A stretch of DNA of 41,334 nucleotides from Bradyrhizobium sp. (GTDB lineage: Bacteria; Pseudomonadota; Alphaproteobacteria; Rhizobiales; Xanthobacteraceae). This document shows, one piece after another, positions 33,799-41,334 of this stretch (position 1 is the stretch's first letter; every line of letters starts with the position of its first letter). The position numbers and the translations under genes are program-made. Where the stretch lies: the NCBI RefSeq assembly GCF_030693485.1, contig NZ_JAUYAN010000066.1, forward strand, positions 1-41,334, written 5' to 3'. The notes beneath the pieces are model-generated. The model worked only from the letters and a program-made list of their open reading frames with translations, was not told the origin of the DNA and did no database searches.

Positions 33799-35064
33799 TC
33801 AGCCGCCAGCGCGCAGCTTGGCGCAGTCGACCGCGGTGCGCGACGGCAACCCGATGGCCCGGAACTGATCCGCCGTCATGCCGAGTGTCTGGTTCACGTT
33901 CTCGGTCTTGGCCACCATCTTGCTGGTCATGTTGCCGTCCGGACCATCGACCACTTCGTTGACGAAGACCGTTCCGGTCGCCTGCCGGTTTTCGTTCAGT
34001 GTGATCTTGCCGACAGGGCTGTCGAGCTGAAGCTTGTTCAAAGCCTCCTTGAACTTTGCCTGCCCGTTCGATAGATCGCCCTCGGCCGCCTGGAGTCCCT
34101 TGATGGCGGCTAGCGTGGCCGTGTAGTAGCCCAGACCGAATAACGAAGGCGACGGGAGGCGCTTGTCTGCAGGGAAGCTGTCCTGATAGAGCTTCACATA
34201 CGAGGTCCAGGCCGGGTCCGTATTGTCGGCGGCGAAGGGGCCGGAAGTCGGCGTGCCCTTCAGAACGTCTTTCGCGCGACCTTTCGCCGTCAGAACCGTC
34301 TGGTCGGCCATGATGGTGCCGCCGATCAGGCGGGTTTTTTCACCGGCCTGCTGATATTGATTGAGGAAGTTGATCGCGTCTGTGCCGCCAAGGCCGAGAT
34401 AGATCGCATCCACATTGTCCGGCAACTGCGCGATGATTCCGCCGAAATCCGATTGGCCGAGCGGCTGCCAGAAGCGCTGGACGATGTCGCCGCCCGACTT
34501 GCAGAAATCCACCGCAAAGCCCATGAAGTTCGTGTAGCCGAACGAGTAATCGGCTGCGATCGTTGCCACGCGCTTCCAGCCTTTCTTCGTCACGACGTAG
34601 TTGCCGAGGCCGAAGCCCCATTGCGAGCCGTCGAGGTTGAAGCGGTAGAAGTTCGGCGCGGGATCGACCCAGGTCGTCTCCAGCGCGCCGGAAATGCCGT
34701 TGATCACCACCTTGTCCGGGATGGTCTTGGCGAAATCGCGCATGGCAATACCTTCCGAGCCGGAAAGCGGGCCGATGATAAGGTCGACCTTGTCCTGCTC
34801 TACAAGTTTGCGAGCCATACGGATCGTTGTGTCGGGTTTGGTATCCGTCGGAGCGACGACGGTTTCAATCTTCTTTCCGGCAATGGTGTTGTTCACCTGC
34901 TTGAGTGCCAGTTCGACATTTCGGACGCCATCCTGGCCGCCGGTCGCGAAGGCGCCTTCCAGCGCCACCAGAATGCCGATCTTGATGGTGCCACTTTGGG
35001 CGAGAGCTGCGCCGGGCAGCATAAGGGCGGCCATCGCGACGGCGCCAAGCAAAGACTTGCGCAT
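33799..35064 (-). CDS. Liv-type ABC transporter periplasmic substrate-binding protein
   Basis: A 421-residue periplasmic binding protein (Peripla_BP_6 type). The N-terminus MRKSLLGAVAMAALMLPGAA with an ALA cleavage site is a Sec signal, and the mature start SGTIKIGILVALEGAFATGG is the usual first strand and ligand loop. LVEQDKVDLIIGPLSGSEG is also typical. The ATG 35064 has a strong GGGAGGAA ribosome-binding site; the frame upstream is not coding. It is the first gene of the minus-strand block and likely feeds the LivHMG and ABC/UPF0261 transporter. Ligand unknown. Confidence 0.93.
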   Translation of the reverse strand: MRKSLLGAVAMAALMLPGAALAQSGTIKIGILVALEGAFATGGQDGVRNVELALKQVNNTIAGKKIETVVAPTDTKPDTTIRMARKLVEQDKVDLIIGPLSGSEGIAMRDFAKTIPDKVVINGISGALETTWVDPAPNFYRFNLDGSQWGFGLGNYVVTKKGWKRVATIAADYSFGYTNFMGFAVDFCKSGGDIVQRFWQPLGQSDFGGIIAQLPDNVDAIYLGLGGTDAINFLNQYQQAGEKTRLIGGTIMADQTVLTAKGRAKDVLKGTPTSGPFAADNTDPAWTSYVKLYQDSFPADKRLPSPSLFGLGYYTATLAAIKGLQAAEGDLSNGQAKFKEALNKLQLDSPVGKITLNENRQATGTVFVNEVVDGPDGNMTSKMVAKTENVNQTLGMTADQFRAIGLPSRTAVDCAKLRAGG

Positions 35065-35095
35065 TGTTGTTCCTCCCTGTGACGCGGAAGAAAGA

Positions 35096-35115
35096 GTCCG
35101 GCAACCACGCCGGAC
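35096..35115 (-). promoter_or_regulatory. Hairpin in the binding-protein leader
   Basis: GTCCGGC (35096-35102) and GCCGGAC (35109-35115) form a 7-bp stem with a 6-nt loop, 31 nt before the binding-protein start. On the minus strand the stem is followed by TCTTTCTT, giving an intrinsic-terminator look inside the leader. It could act as an attenuator or mRNA-stabiliser. Confidence 0.35.
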
Positions 35116-35221
35116 CTTCCTCATGTGCGTCTCGTAACGCGCCCCTTGCGGGCGCCTTCAGGAAAGCTGCCGATCAAAGCCCAAGCCGCCAATATCCAAG
35201 CGTCTCATTTTCGCGGGGCTT

Positions 35222-35588
35222 TCATGTGCGGGGGATCGCCTTAACGCCTGACCCAGGCGTGACCGGCGGCCACCAGCATACTTCGATTGCTTGTCTCGCA
35301 AGAGGAAGCGATTCATTCTCCGCCCCGATGCCAGCGAGACCAACGATCCGGTCGATTCCCGCAAGGACCTCCCCGTCCTTGACCGTTGTCGCCTCGAATG
35401 CCAGAAGCTCCGTGCCAGCGCGGCTCCGCCAGCCGGGCGAGATCATCCGGGCATCCCGGGCGGCATCGTCGGAATCCCCCATGCAAGCAACGAGAGCCCG
35501 CGTCAGCAGCCAGGCGCCGCATCCCGACCAGGGCGGCGGCGATGGTCGATGCGTCCTCTGCTTCATCAGGCAGCATGCGCCATCGCAT
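35222..35588 (-). pseudogene. Possible frameshifted gene remnant
   Basis: This lies in a 556-bp gap (35065-35620) between divergent genes. On the minus strand a protein-like stretch from 35588 (LPDEAEDASTIAAALVGMRR) runs out near 35480, and a second frame continues with protein-like sequence (GTELLAFEATTVKDGEVLAG, then GIGAENESLPLARQAIEVC) to a stop at 35222. One frameshift would join them to about 120 residues. I do not recognise a family, and no ribosome-binding site is visible. It could equally be non-coding DNA that looks coding because of high GC. Confidence 0.25.
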
Positions 35589-35620
35589 TCTGAGGATCAG
35601 GCGATAACGACAGGAACTGG

Positions 35621-36814
35621 GTGAAAATGTTCGACTTCGACCGTGTGATCGACCGCCGCGGCACACATGCCACCAAGTGGGACAACATGGCGAAGCTGTC
35701 GGGCATCGACGCGCCGGACGCGATCCCGATGTGGGTCGCCGACATGGATTTCGCAGCACCTCCCGGCGTCACCGAGGCGCTGACGGCCATGGCCCGGCGC
35801 GGTGTCTATGGCTACTACGGCGACACCGGGAGCTGGGCCGCCGCGTTCGCCGAATGGATGCAACGCCGGCACAATCTCGAGGTGGACCCCGCCTGGGTGA
35901 GTCCGACGCCGGGCGTCGTCGCGGGTCTAGGCCTCATCCTGCAGGCGGCGAGCGCACCGGGCGACGAAGTGGTGGTGTTCCCGCCCGCTTACCACGCCTT
36001 TCGCCGGATCATTGTTGCCAACGAGCGGCGCATTCTCGATGCGCAACTGGTCGAGCGCAACGGCCGCTACGTCATGGACCTCGAAGCGCTGCGCACCAAA
36101 CTGACGCCCAGAACCAAAGTTGTGTTCTTCTGCAGCCCGCACAATCCCGGCGGCACGGTCTGGACGCCCGAGGAGATCCGCGCACTGGCCCGCTTCTGCA
36201 TCGAGCACGATCTGTTGCTGGTGTCGGACGAGATCCACTGCGACCTCGTATTCGCCGGCGCCAGGCATACGCCCACCCTGACCGCTGCGCCCGAGATCGC
36301 CGACCGTCTGGTCTCCACCTTTGCGGCGACCAAAACCTTCAACCTGGCTGGCGCCCATGTCGGCGCCTGCGTCACCTCCAACGCGGCGCTGAAGCACGCC
36401 ATCGACGCGCGCATCATGGCGAGCGGGCTAGGCTCCTACAACAGCTTCGGGATGATCGCGACCGAGGCGGCCTGGCGCACCGGCGATGCGTGGCTGGACG
36501 CGCTGCTGGCGTATCTGACGGCAAGCCGCGACCTGTTCGACCGGCGCATCGAAGCCGCGGCTCCCGGCGCCCGCTCGATGCGGCTCGGCGCCACCTATCT
36601 GGCCTGGGTGGATTTTTCCGGCACCGGCCTGCCGCCCGACGACGTCGCGGACCGCGTCAAGAGCCGGGCGCGGATCTTTGCGAGCCCCGGTCCCCAGTTC
36701 GGCCCGGGCGGAGACGCCTGGCTGCGCTTCAACTTTGCCACGCCGCGGCCGATCCTGGAGCAAGCGCTAGGCCGGCTCGAAGAGGCCTTCAGCGATGTGC
36801 GGTCCGGCAGCTGA
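35621..36814 (+). CDS. PatB/MalY-type PLP aminotransferase (cystathionine beta-lyase-like)
   Basis: A 397-residue fold-type I PLP enzyme of the MalY/PatB group, usually C-S beta-lyase acting on cystathionine or related thioethers. Landmarks are DAIPMWVADMDFAAPPGV (34-50), YGYYGDTGSW, CSPHNPGGTVW (171-181), LLLVSDEIHCDLVF and the PLP lysine K238 in STFAATKTFNLAG. The GTG at 35621 lies 5 nt after AGGA; an ATG two codons later is the alternative. Length is standard. It is divergent from the large operon and followed by the tRNA fragment; no operon partner is visible. Confidence 0.9.
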   Translation: MKMFDFDRVIDRRGTHATKWDNMAKLSGIDAPDAIPMWVADMDFAAPPGVTEALTAMARRGVYGYYGDTGSWAAAFAEWMQRRHNLEVDPAWVSPTPGVVAGLGLILQAASAPGDEVVVFPPAYHAFRRIIVANERRILDAQLVERNGRYVMDLEALRTKLTPRTKVVFFCSPHNPGGTVWTPEEIRALARFCIEHDLLLVSDEIHCDLVFAGARHTPTLTAAPEIADRLVSTFAATKTFNLAGAHVGACVTSNAALKHAIDARIMASGLGSYNSFGMIATEAAWRTGDAWLDALLAYLTASRDLFDRRIEAAAPGARSMRLGATYLAWVDFSGTGLPPDDVADRVKSRARIFASPGPQFGPGGDAWLRFNFATPRPILEQALGRLEEAFSDVRSGS

Positions 36815-36862
36815 CAGATGCTTTTGCACCTAAATCTATCTTGCTGATTTAACTGAAGGATT

Positions 36863-36909
36863 TGGTGGGCGCACCAGGGCTCGAACCTGGGACCCGATGA
36901 TTAAGAGTC
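36863..36909 (-). other. 3' fragment of a tRNA-Lys(CTT) gene, probable attachment-site scar
   Basis: Read on the minus strand the segment has the anticodon loop CTCTTAA, the variable region, the T arm CCAGGTTCGAGCCCTGG, the acceptor 3' strand TGCGCCC and encoded ACCA. The 5' half is missing: the bases before the loop (CGAGA) cannot pair with TCATC of the anticodon stem, and no D arm or 5' acceptor strand follows. Such tRNA 3' ends are typical products of integrase-mediated insertion. It is not a functional tRNA. Confidence 0.7.
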
Positions 36910-36948
36910 TCGTGTTTACAACGAGATATCAGAGACTTAGATGTAAAC
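36905..36948. repeat. Nested inverted repeats next to the tRNA fragment
   Basis: CTCGT/ACGAG (around GTTTACA), AGTCTC (36906-36911) with GAGACT (36932-36937), and GTTTACA (36914-36920) with TGTAAAC (36942-36948) lie just inside the tRNA fragment boundary. Such short repeats can be integrase core or arm sites. Confidence 0.4.
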
Positions 36949-37523
36949 CTCTTAGTTTTGAGACCTAATGAAATCAATGCGTTACACATCAATTGTAAAT
37001 CGCTTTGACGCCCCGCAAGACTCTACATCCAATTGAGAAGTGTGAACCTGAAGGGATATGCGCAGCATGTCCCTCTGCGCGAATCAATCATGCCAAGCAA
37101 TTCGTTCATCCACCAGGACGAGATGCTGATAGATTATTACGGCATCGGCTCGCACTTGTTTGACGTCCTCCAGAAAATTCGGCCACTTCTGTTCTTGAGT
37201 TAGGCCGCAGTGCATGGACCGATCGTAAAGGCGATGTTCGCTTCGGATCCAGCCTGTGTGGAAACTCCTCCCATGCTAAGATTCCCTTACTGAATCGGCG
37301 GGGGATTTGATGGCGGGCGTCCCTGGAGGATTGGGCCGACGAAAACAATTCCGTGCCTGGGTCAAAACCGGTCCTGACGGTTCCTGATCGCCGCTTCCGG
37401 TCCAATCCCACGGACATCATCGGACCGACCCGGCAGATCCGTTTGGTGCCGACGGCCGACATTGTCATCATTAAGATGAAGGTTTTGCCGGCGGTCGAGC
37501 GCGCGCGATGGCACGGCGTCGAC
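36949..37523. other. Gene-poor, lower-GC stretch with possible mobile-element debris
   Basis: No convincing gene. The first part has lower GC than the rest. Around 37250-37330 the sequence (CTAAGATTCCCTTACTGAAT, then an ATG at 37310 with a short frame) resembles, from memory, the left flank of some IS5-type elements, but the frame stops after 25 codons. Around 37355-37470 (TGGGTCAAAACCGGTCC and following) it resembles a dispersed intergenic repeat of this bacterial group. Both readings are weak. Confidence 0.3.
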
Positions 37524-40500
37524 TCATCGTGGCTTGGCCGGTTCGCCCACGACGACAAAGGGCGCCCACAGGCGCGGGTGAGCATCGTCATCGGTGTTTG
37601 CATTATCGATCAGCGCCAGCATCGATTGGCGCAGCGCCTCCCCATGCGAGAGCTTCGTATCGCTTGCGCTGGCCTGGAATGTGCCGGTCATCAGCCGCGC
37701 TGTCGCCTCATCGGCCACCTCCCAGTGCGAAACAATCAGCGATCTGGCTCCCGCGTAGAAGAATGCGCGCGCAAGTCCGGACAGCGCCTCTGCGCCGGGC
37801 TTGTCCTCGGCGGCCGTATTGCAGGCCGAAAGCACGACCCAGTCGGCATTCAGCTTGAGCTGGGCTATTTCGCTGGCGGAGAGCAGACCATCGTCAAGAT
37901 CGGTAGCCCTGTCCGGAATCGACAGGGCCAAGGCTGGTTCGGCCTTGCTTTCGGTGAACTGCGCGAGCTCACCTGCAACAAGCCCGTGCGTCGCAAAGTA
38001 GATGATGCGATACTGATCTAGTCTTGCTTGCTTGGCCGCCGTCTCTGTCACCGCCAGACCCAGCCTTATGTCGCCAGGATCTGCGTGCAGCGCCTTTGCG
38101 ATCGCCTGCACTTCCGTGCGCGTTCCAGGCAGCTGGGGCAGCCGTTCCCTGAGCGAGGCGATGTCGATCTTTGTCCCGCTGTAGAAAGCGGTGATGCTTC
38201 GCATCGCGACCTGTCGTAGTGCTTGCGCGCGCGCGGTCCGGGAGAACACAGGGTCGCCGAAGGCGATCATGGGCTTCGCCGCCGATGTGGTCGCGGATGC
38301 GGTGCGCAATATCTTCAGGCTCGAGACGGACGGCAGGATCGTGACCGCATGCGAACGGATCAGCCAGTCGACGTCTTTCAGCTCCTTGCCGCCTGGCTCT
38401 TTGGTCACCAACAGTGCGGGCGGCAGGCTGGTCAGCGCGCCATTGGACACGACCGATAGCCGTTTCTTCGCTGCAATTCTGTCCGCGAACGCGCCAAATG
38501 TCTCCCGATAGATCTTGAAGGCAAGCTGCGGATCAAATGGCTTGTTCCCAGCGAAGGTCAGCGACTGACGTAACGCCCTGACCTGGCTATCGATATCTTT
38601 GGCCGAAACCTGCAGCTCTACCCAATCGGCATCCGTGCGTGTGACGATCCAGGCATAGCTCGTGGCATCAAAATCGAGGACCACGAGCGCTTCATCGTCG
38701 GCGAGCAGTGCCTGCGTCTGTTTGAGGGACAGCGGTTGAGGTTTGGAGAGCGCGACGTAATCGGGAAAGCGCTGGTTGAATATCTCTTTTAGCTTGTCAC
38801 GCTTCGATTCGATTGCATCGATACGCTTGCGAATCTGGTCGTCAGCCGCCGCATTGCGCTCGGCAGGTGGCTTTGATATGGCGGCGATCAGGCCTTTGTC
38901 CAGCCGCTCCGCTTCCGCTGTCAAATCCTGGTCCTCGCGCACGAGATCGGCGAGTGGTCCGGCTCCCGCCGCAAAACGTGCCGCGAGTTTGGACACCGCA
39001 TTTGCCGCAGCCGATGATGAGGCACGCTGTACGGTGTCGTAGCTGTCATCAAACGCGCTGGCAACGTTAACGAGATTTTGGCGCTTCGCTTGAAATAGCA
39101 CGGGGAAAGTAACAGCTTTGCTGGCGCGCCCCCGAGCGATGGTCCTGCGTACCAGTGGCAGCGCCTGAGCGTAGCGGCGTTGGGCGTAGTACAGCAACGC
39201 GAGATCGTTCAGCAAATCCGCAACATCGGGATGATCGGGACCGAGGGATTTTTCGAGGATGGCCAGGCCTCGCTTGTAGAGCGGCTCGGCGTCCGAATAC
39301 CGACCCTGCCTTCGGTTCAGCACCGCAAGGTTGTTCAGCGCCATGGCGACACCCGGATGATCGGGACCGAAGGATTTCGCCCAGATCGCCAGCGCGCGCT
39401 TGAAGCGCGGCTCGGCGTCCGCATAGCGGCCTTGATCTCGATCGAGATTGGCCAGATTGTTCAGCGAATCAGCGACATCCGGATGATCGGGACCAAGCGC
39501 CTTCTCCTTGATCGCCAGCGACCGCCTGTACAGCGGTTCGGCATCCGCATGGCGGCCTTGAACGCGATAGAGGATAGCCAGATTGTTCAGCGCTGCCGCG
39601 ACCTCGGGATGGTCGGGTCCGAGCGCTTTCTCCCCGGTTGCCAGCGACCGCTTGAATAGCGGCTCGGCATCCGCATAGCGGCCTTGAACGCGGTAAAAGT
39701 TGGCCAGATTATTCAGCGATGATGCGACATCGGGATGATCGGGACCAAGCGCCTTCTCCCGAATTGCGAGCGACCGCTTGTACAGCGGCTCGGCGTCTGC
39801 ATGTTGGCCTCGATCTCCGTGGAGGTTGGCCAGATTGTTCAACGCCGTCGCGACGTCCGGATGATTGGGACCCAGCACCTTCTCCTGGATCGCTAACGAC
39901 CTTCTGTAAAGCGGTTCGGCGTCCGCATAGCGGCCTTGGTCCCGGTAGAGGATGGCCAGATTGTTCAGCGATGCCGCGACATCCGGATGATCGGGACCAA
40001 GCGCCTTCTCCCGGATCGCCAGCGACCGCTTGTACAGCGGCTCGGTGTCCGCATAGCGTCCTTGATCTTCGAAGAGGTTGGCCAGATTGTTGAGCGATGT
40101 CGCGACATCCGGATGATCGGGACCAAGCGCCTTCTCCCGGATCGCCAGCGCTCGCCTGTATGGCGGCTCGGCTTCCGCATAACGGCCTTGATCCCGGTAG
40201 AGGATGGCCAAATTGTTCAGCGATCCTGCAATGTTGGGATGATCGTAACCGAGCGCCTTCTCCTCGAGCGCCAGCGATCGTTTGTACAGCGGCTCGGCGT
40301 CCGCATAGCGGCGCGACACATGGTAGAGGTAGGCCAGATTGTAGAGCAAGCCCGCGACGCCGGGATGGTCGGGACCAAGCGCCTTCTCCTGGATCGCCAA
40401 TGCTCTCTGCTGCAGCGGGATGGCTTCCGTGTATTTCCCGGCCTTCGCGAGCTCGTTGACCTGCTTATTGAGTATCTGAACTTCTATTACGGTCTGAGGA

Positions 40501-40598
40501 GGAGCCGTCTGCGCCAACGGTGGCGAGATGAGCGGCACCTGAACCATCGCCGCGACGAGAGCGATACAGGCGAAGCGAACGAATACCTTGCGGGACAT
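37524..40598 (-). CDS. Secreted TPR-CHAT protein (caspase-like protease domain)
   Basis: A 1024-residue protein. The ATG at 40598 starts a signal peptide (MSRKVFVRFACIALVAAMVQ, then PLAQT), so it is probably exported; the frame upstream to 40862 lacks such a feature. Residues 62-481 are ten 42-residue kinesin-light-chain-type TPRs (LYKRSLAIREKALGPDHPDV pattern). A helical linker (about 482-700) precedes a CHAT domain with H871 (YFATHG) and C926 (LSACNT), the His-Cys pair of caspase-like peptidases, and a GLARAFFYAGARSLIVSHW segment. CHAT proteins cut partner proteins in response to a signal read by the repeats. No gene for a partner is adjacent. It lies past the tRNA scar, so it may be part of an island. 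Confidence 0.9.
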   Translation of the reverse strand: MSRKVFVRFACIALVAAMVQVPLISPPLAQTAPPQTVIEVQILNKQVNELAKAGKYTEAIPLQQRALAIQEKALGPDHPGVAGLLYNLAYLYHVSRRYADAEPLYKRSLALEEKALGYDHPNIAGSLNNLAILYRDQGRYAEAEPPYRRALAIREKALGPDHPDVATSLNNLANLFEDQGRYADTEPLYKRSLAIREKALGPDHPDVAASLNNLAILYRDQGRYADAEPLYRRSLAIQEKVLGPNHPDVATALNNLANLHGDRGQHADAEPLYKRSLAIREKALGPDHPDVASSLNNLANFYRVQGRYADAEPLFKRSLATGEKALGPDHPEVAAALNNLAILYRVQGRHADAEPLYRRSLAIKEKALGPDHPDVADSLNNLANLDRDQGRYADAEPRFKRALAIWAKSFGPDHPGVAMALNNLAVLNRRQGRYSDAEPLYKRGLAILEKSLGPDHPDVADLLNDLALLYYAQRRYAQALPLVRRTIARGRASKAVTFPVLFQAKRQNLVNVASAFDDSYDTVQRASSSAAANAVSKLAARFAAGAGPLADLVREDQDLTAEAERLDKGLIAAISKPPAERNAAADDQIRKRIDAIESKRDKLKEIFNQRFPDYVALSKPQPLSLKQTQALLADDEALVVLDFDATSYAWIVTRTDADWVELQVSAKDIDSQVRALRQSLTFAGNKPFDPQLAFKIYRETFGAFADRIAAKKRLSVVSNGALTSLPPALLVTKEPGGKELKDVDWLIRSHAVTILPSVSSLKILRTASATTSAAKPMIAFGDPVFSRTARAQALRQVAMRSITAFYSGTKIDIASLRERLPQLPGTRTEVQAIAKALHADPGDIRLGLAVTETAAKQARLDQYRIIYFATHGLVAGELAQFTESKAEPALALSIPDRATDLDDGLLSASEIAQLKLNADWVVLSACNTAAEDKPGAEALSGLARAFFYAGARSLIVSHWEVADEATARLMTGTFQASASDTKLSHGEALRQSMLALIDNANTDDDAHPRLWAPFVVVGEPAKPR
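39156..40415 (-). repeat. Ten tandem 126-bp coding repeats (TPR array)
   Basis: The TPR region consists of ten in-frame 126-bp units (42 codons each), with strong nucleotide identity visible by eye in ggatgatcgggaccaagcgc and nearby blocks. Such arrays can expand or contract by recombination without frame loss. Confidence 0.8.
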
Positions 40599-40923
40599 GA
40601 TCGCTCTCACCGCCACGCGCGGCAAATTGGACATCGGCACCGATCCGTTTCCGTCTTGCACGCCGGATACGCAAAAAGCGACACTTAGCCCTTCATGGGC
40701 TACCGTCGTTGATCTAGCGCAAGCGTCTACCCACGCCGTCAACCGGCCCGAAGCGGCTCGGGCGGAAATCGCGCCGGATCCGAATACGTGATTCGGTGGA
40801 TGAGTGCGTGTACTCATAAGATGGACGACGAACCTGTCCCCTGGCCTCCCGGAAGCAGACAAAGATGTTCTGCAGATTTGTGAACAGGGGCCCTACTACA
40901 GACTAAAGAGGACCCGTTCGATC
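40599..40923. promoter_or_regulatory. Gap upstream of the TPR-CHAT gene
   Basis: 325 bases without a convincing gene. It should hold the promoter of the TPR-CHAT gene. No clear boxes, palindromes or terminator were found; a short GGGGCCC near 40888 is the only notable symmetry. Confidence 0.3.
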
Positions 40924-41334
40924 CTACTTCCTGATCGCGGTCCACGGGCCCTTGCAGCCGTCGACGCGGGTGTAAGTCCCGGTACCCGTGGCGCCGGAGA
41001 GGCGACCGACCGCAACGGTGGCCTTGCCAAATACGGTGAACGAAGCGCGCATCGAACCCCCTGAACTGACTTGGCCGCTGCCACCCGAACTGCTGATCGC
41101 ACCTCCCGAAATGACCCCGTACTTCGTGCCTGCACCACACCCTGCCGCTATGAAGGTCCATCTTCCATCGAATCTTGAAACGCTGCCGCCTTCGCCTCCG
41201 CGCGCCGGTGCCCGCTGCGCCTCGGACTTGGGCTTGGGCTTTCTCCTGCGCTCCGGCTGCTCTGACTCCGAGCCCCGAGTACCAGACACCGACTTGTCTT
41301 CCTTGCCGATCGTCCCGCCCACACTGCCTTGCGC
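40924..41334 (-). CDS. Gly/Ser-rich secreted hypothetical protein (5' end outside window)
   Basis: The last 136 or so codons of a gene that is open to the right edge. The part at the edge reads AQGSVGGTIGKEDKSVSG, which looks like the mature start of a secreted protein after a signal peptide that lies outside. A basic Pro/Arg/Lys stretch follows (QPERRRKPKPKSEAQRAPAR), then a Gly/Ser-rich domain with two cysteines and SMRASFTVFGKATVAVGRLS, ending GCKGPWTAIRK. I do not recognise a named family, though similar QGSVGGTIGK proteins occur, from memory, in Bradyrhizobium. Confidence 0.6.
   Translation of the reverse strand, partial: AQGSVGGTIGKEDKSVSGTRGSESEQPERRRKPKPKSEAQRAPARGGEGGSVSRFDGRWTFIAAGCGAGTKYGVISGGAISSSGGSGQVSSGGSMRASFTVFGKATVAVGRLSGATGTGTYTRVDGCKGPWTAIRK

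Noticed and set aside
36863..36940. A complete tRNA gene.
   Set aside because: No D arm or 5' acceptor strand is present, and the 5' side of the anticodon stem does not pair.
37106..37603. A 165-codon minus-strand frame upstream of and overlapping the end of the TPR-CHAT gene.
   Set aside because: No domain, Arg/Ser/Pro-rich shadow composition, and it reads through what looks like repeat debris.
39156..40415. CRISPR-like or satellite repeat.
   Set aside because: The units are 126 bp, contiguous and in frame, and encode TPRs; there are no spacers.

Overview
The window is high-GC DNA with dense, co-directional and often overlapping genes. Two branched-chain-amino-acid-type (Liv) ABC uptake systems, several molybdenum hydroxylases and the style of the intergenic repeats suggest a Bradyrhizobium/Rhodopseudomonas-like alphaproteobacterium. 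That assignment is inference; there is no rRNA or complete tRNA in the window.

Region 1 (1-10580) is a nicotinate block. A minus-strand operon holds a 6-hydroxynicotinate-reductase-like flavo/Fe-S protein, an ApbE-superfamily UPF0280 protein, a DUF1185 'amino acid synthesis' protein, a Liv-type binding protein and the start of a Liv permease that runs off the left edge. Divergent from it are nicA and nicB, an aerobic nicotinate hydroxylase with three c-type haem motifs, followed by pncB, the NAD-salvage enzyme. The divergent promoter region has two related palindromes, and one of them fills the spacer of the best nicA promoter candidate. Together this suggests ring hydroxylation to 6-hydroxynicotinate followed by ring reduction rather than the oxygenase (maleamate) route.

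Region 2 (10605-12028) has a YeiH-type membrane protein and a small one-helix membrane protein.

Region 3 (12280-35064) is the most unusual part. From livH (31517) to an SMP-30/isochorismatase fusion (12280), 17 minus-strand genes follow with gaps of at most 39 nt or short overlaps, about 19 kb. In transcription order they are: Liv permeases and ATPase; a Liv ATPase fused to a Tm-1 N-terminal-type (UPF0261) domain; a Tm-1 C-terminal-type TIM barrel; a 959-residue flotillin-like protein with about 44 eleven-residue coiled-coil repeats; two CoxG-like proteins; FAD, Fe-S and two separately encoded molybdopterin subunits of a xanthine-dehydrogenase-family hydroxylase; CoxD- and CoxE-like maturation proteins; an amidohydrolase; a metallo-beta-lactamase-fold hydrolase; and the SMP-30/isochorismatase fusion. 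Upstream lie an AraC-type regulator, a degenerate iron-type alcohol dehydrogenase homologue and the periplasmic binding protein. A tandem 16-bp direct repeat sits between araC and livH. The genes look like uptake, hydroxylation and hydrolysis of an unknown heterocyclic or lactam/lactone compound, possibly organised on a membrane scaffold.

Region 4 (35065-41334) has a PatB/MalY-type aminotransferase, a 3' fragment of a tRNA-Lys gene that looks like an attachment-site scar, a gene-poor stretch, a secreted TPR-CHAT protein with ten 42-residue repeats, and the 3' end of a glycine/serine-rich protein that runs off the right edge.
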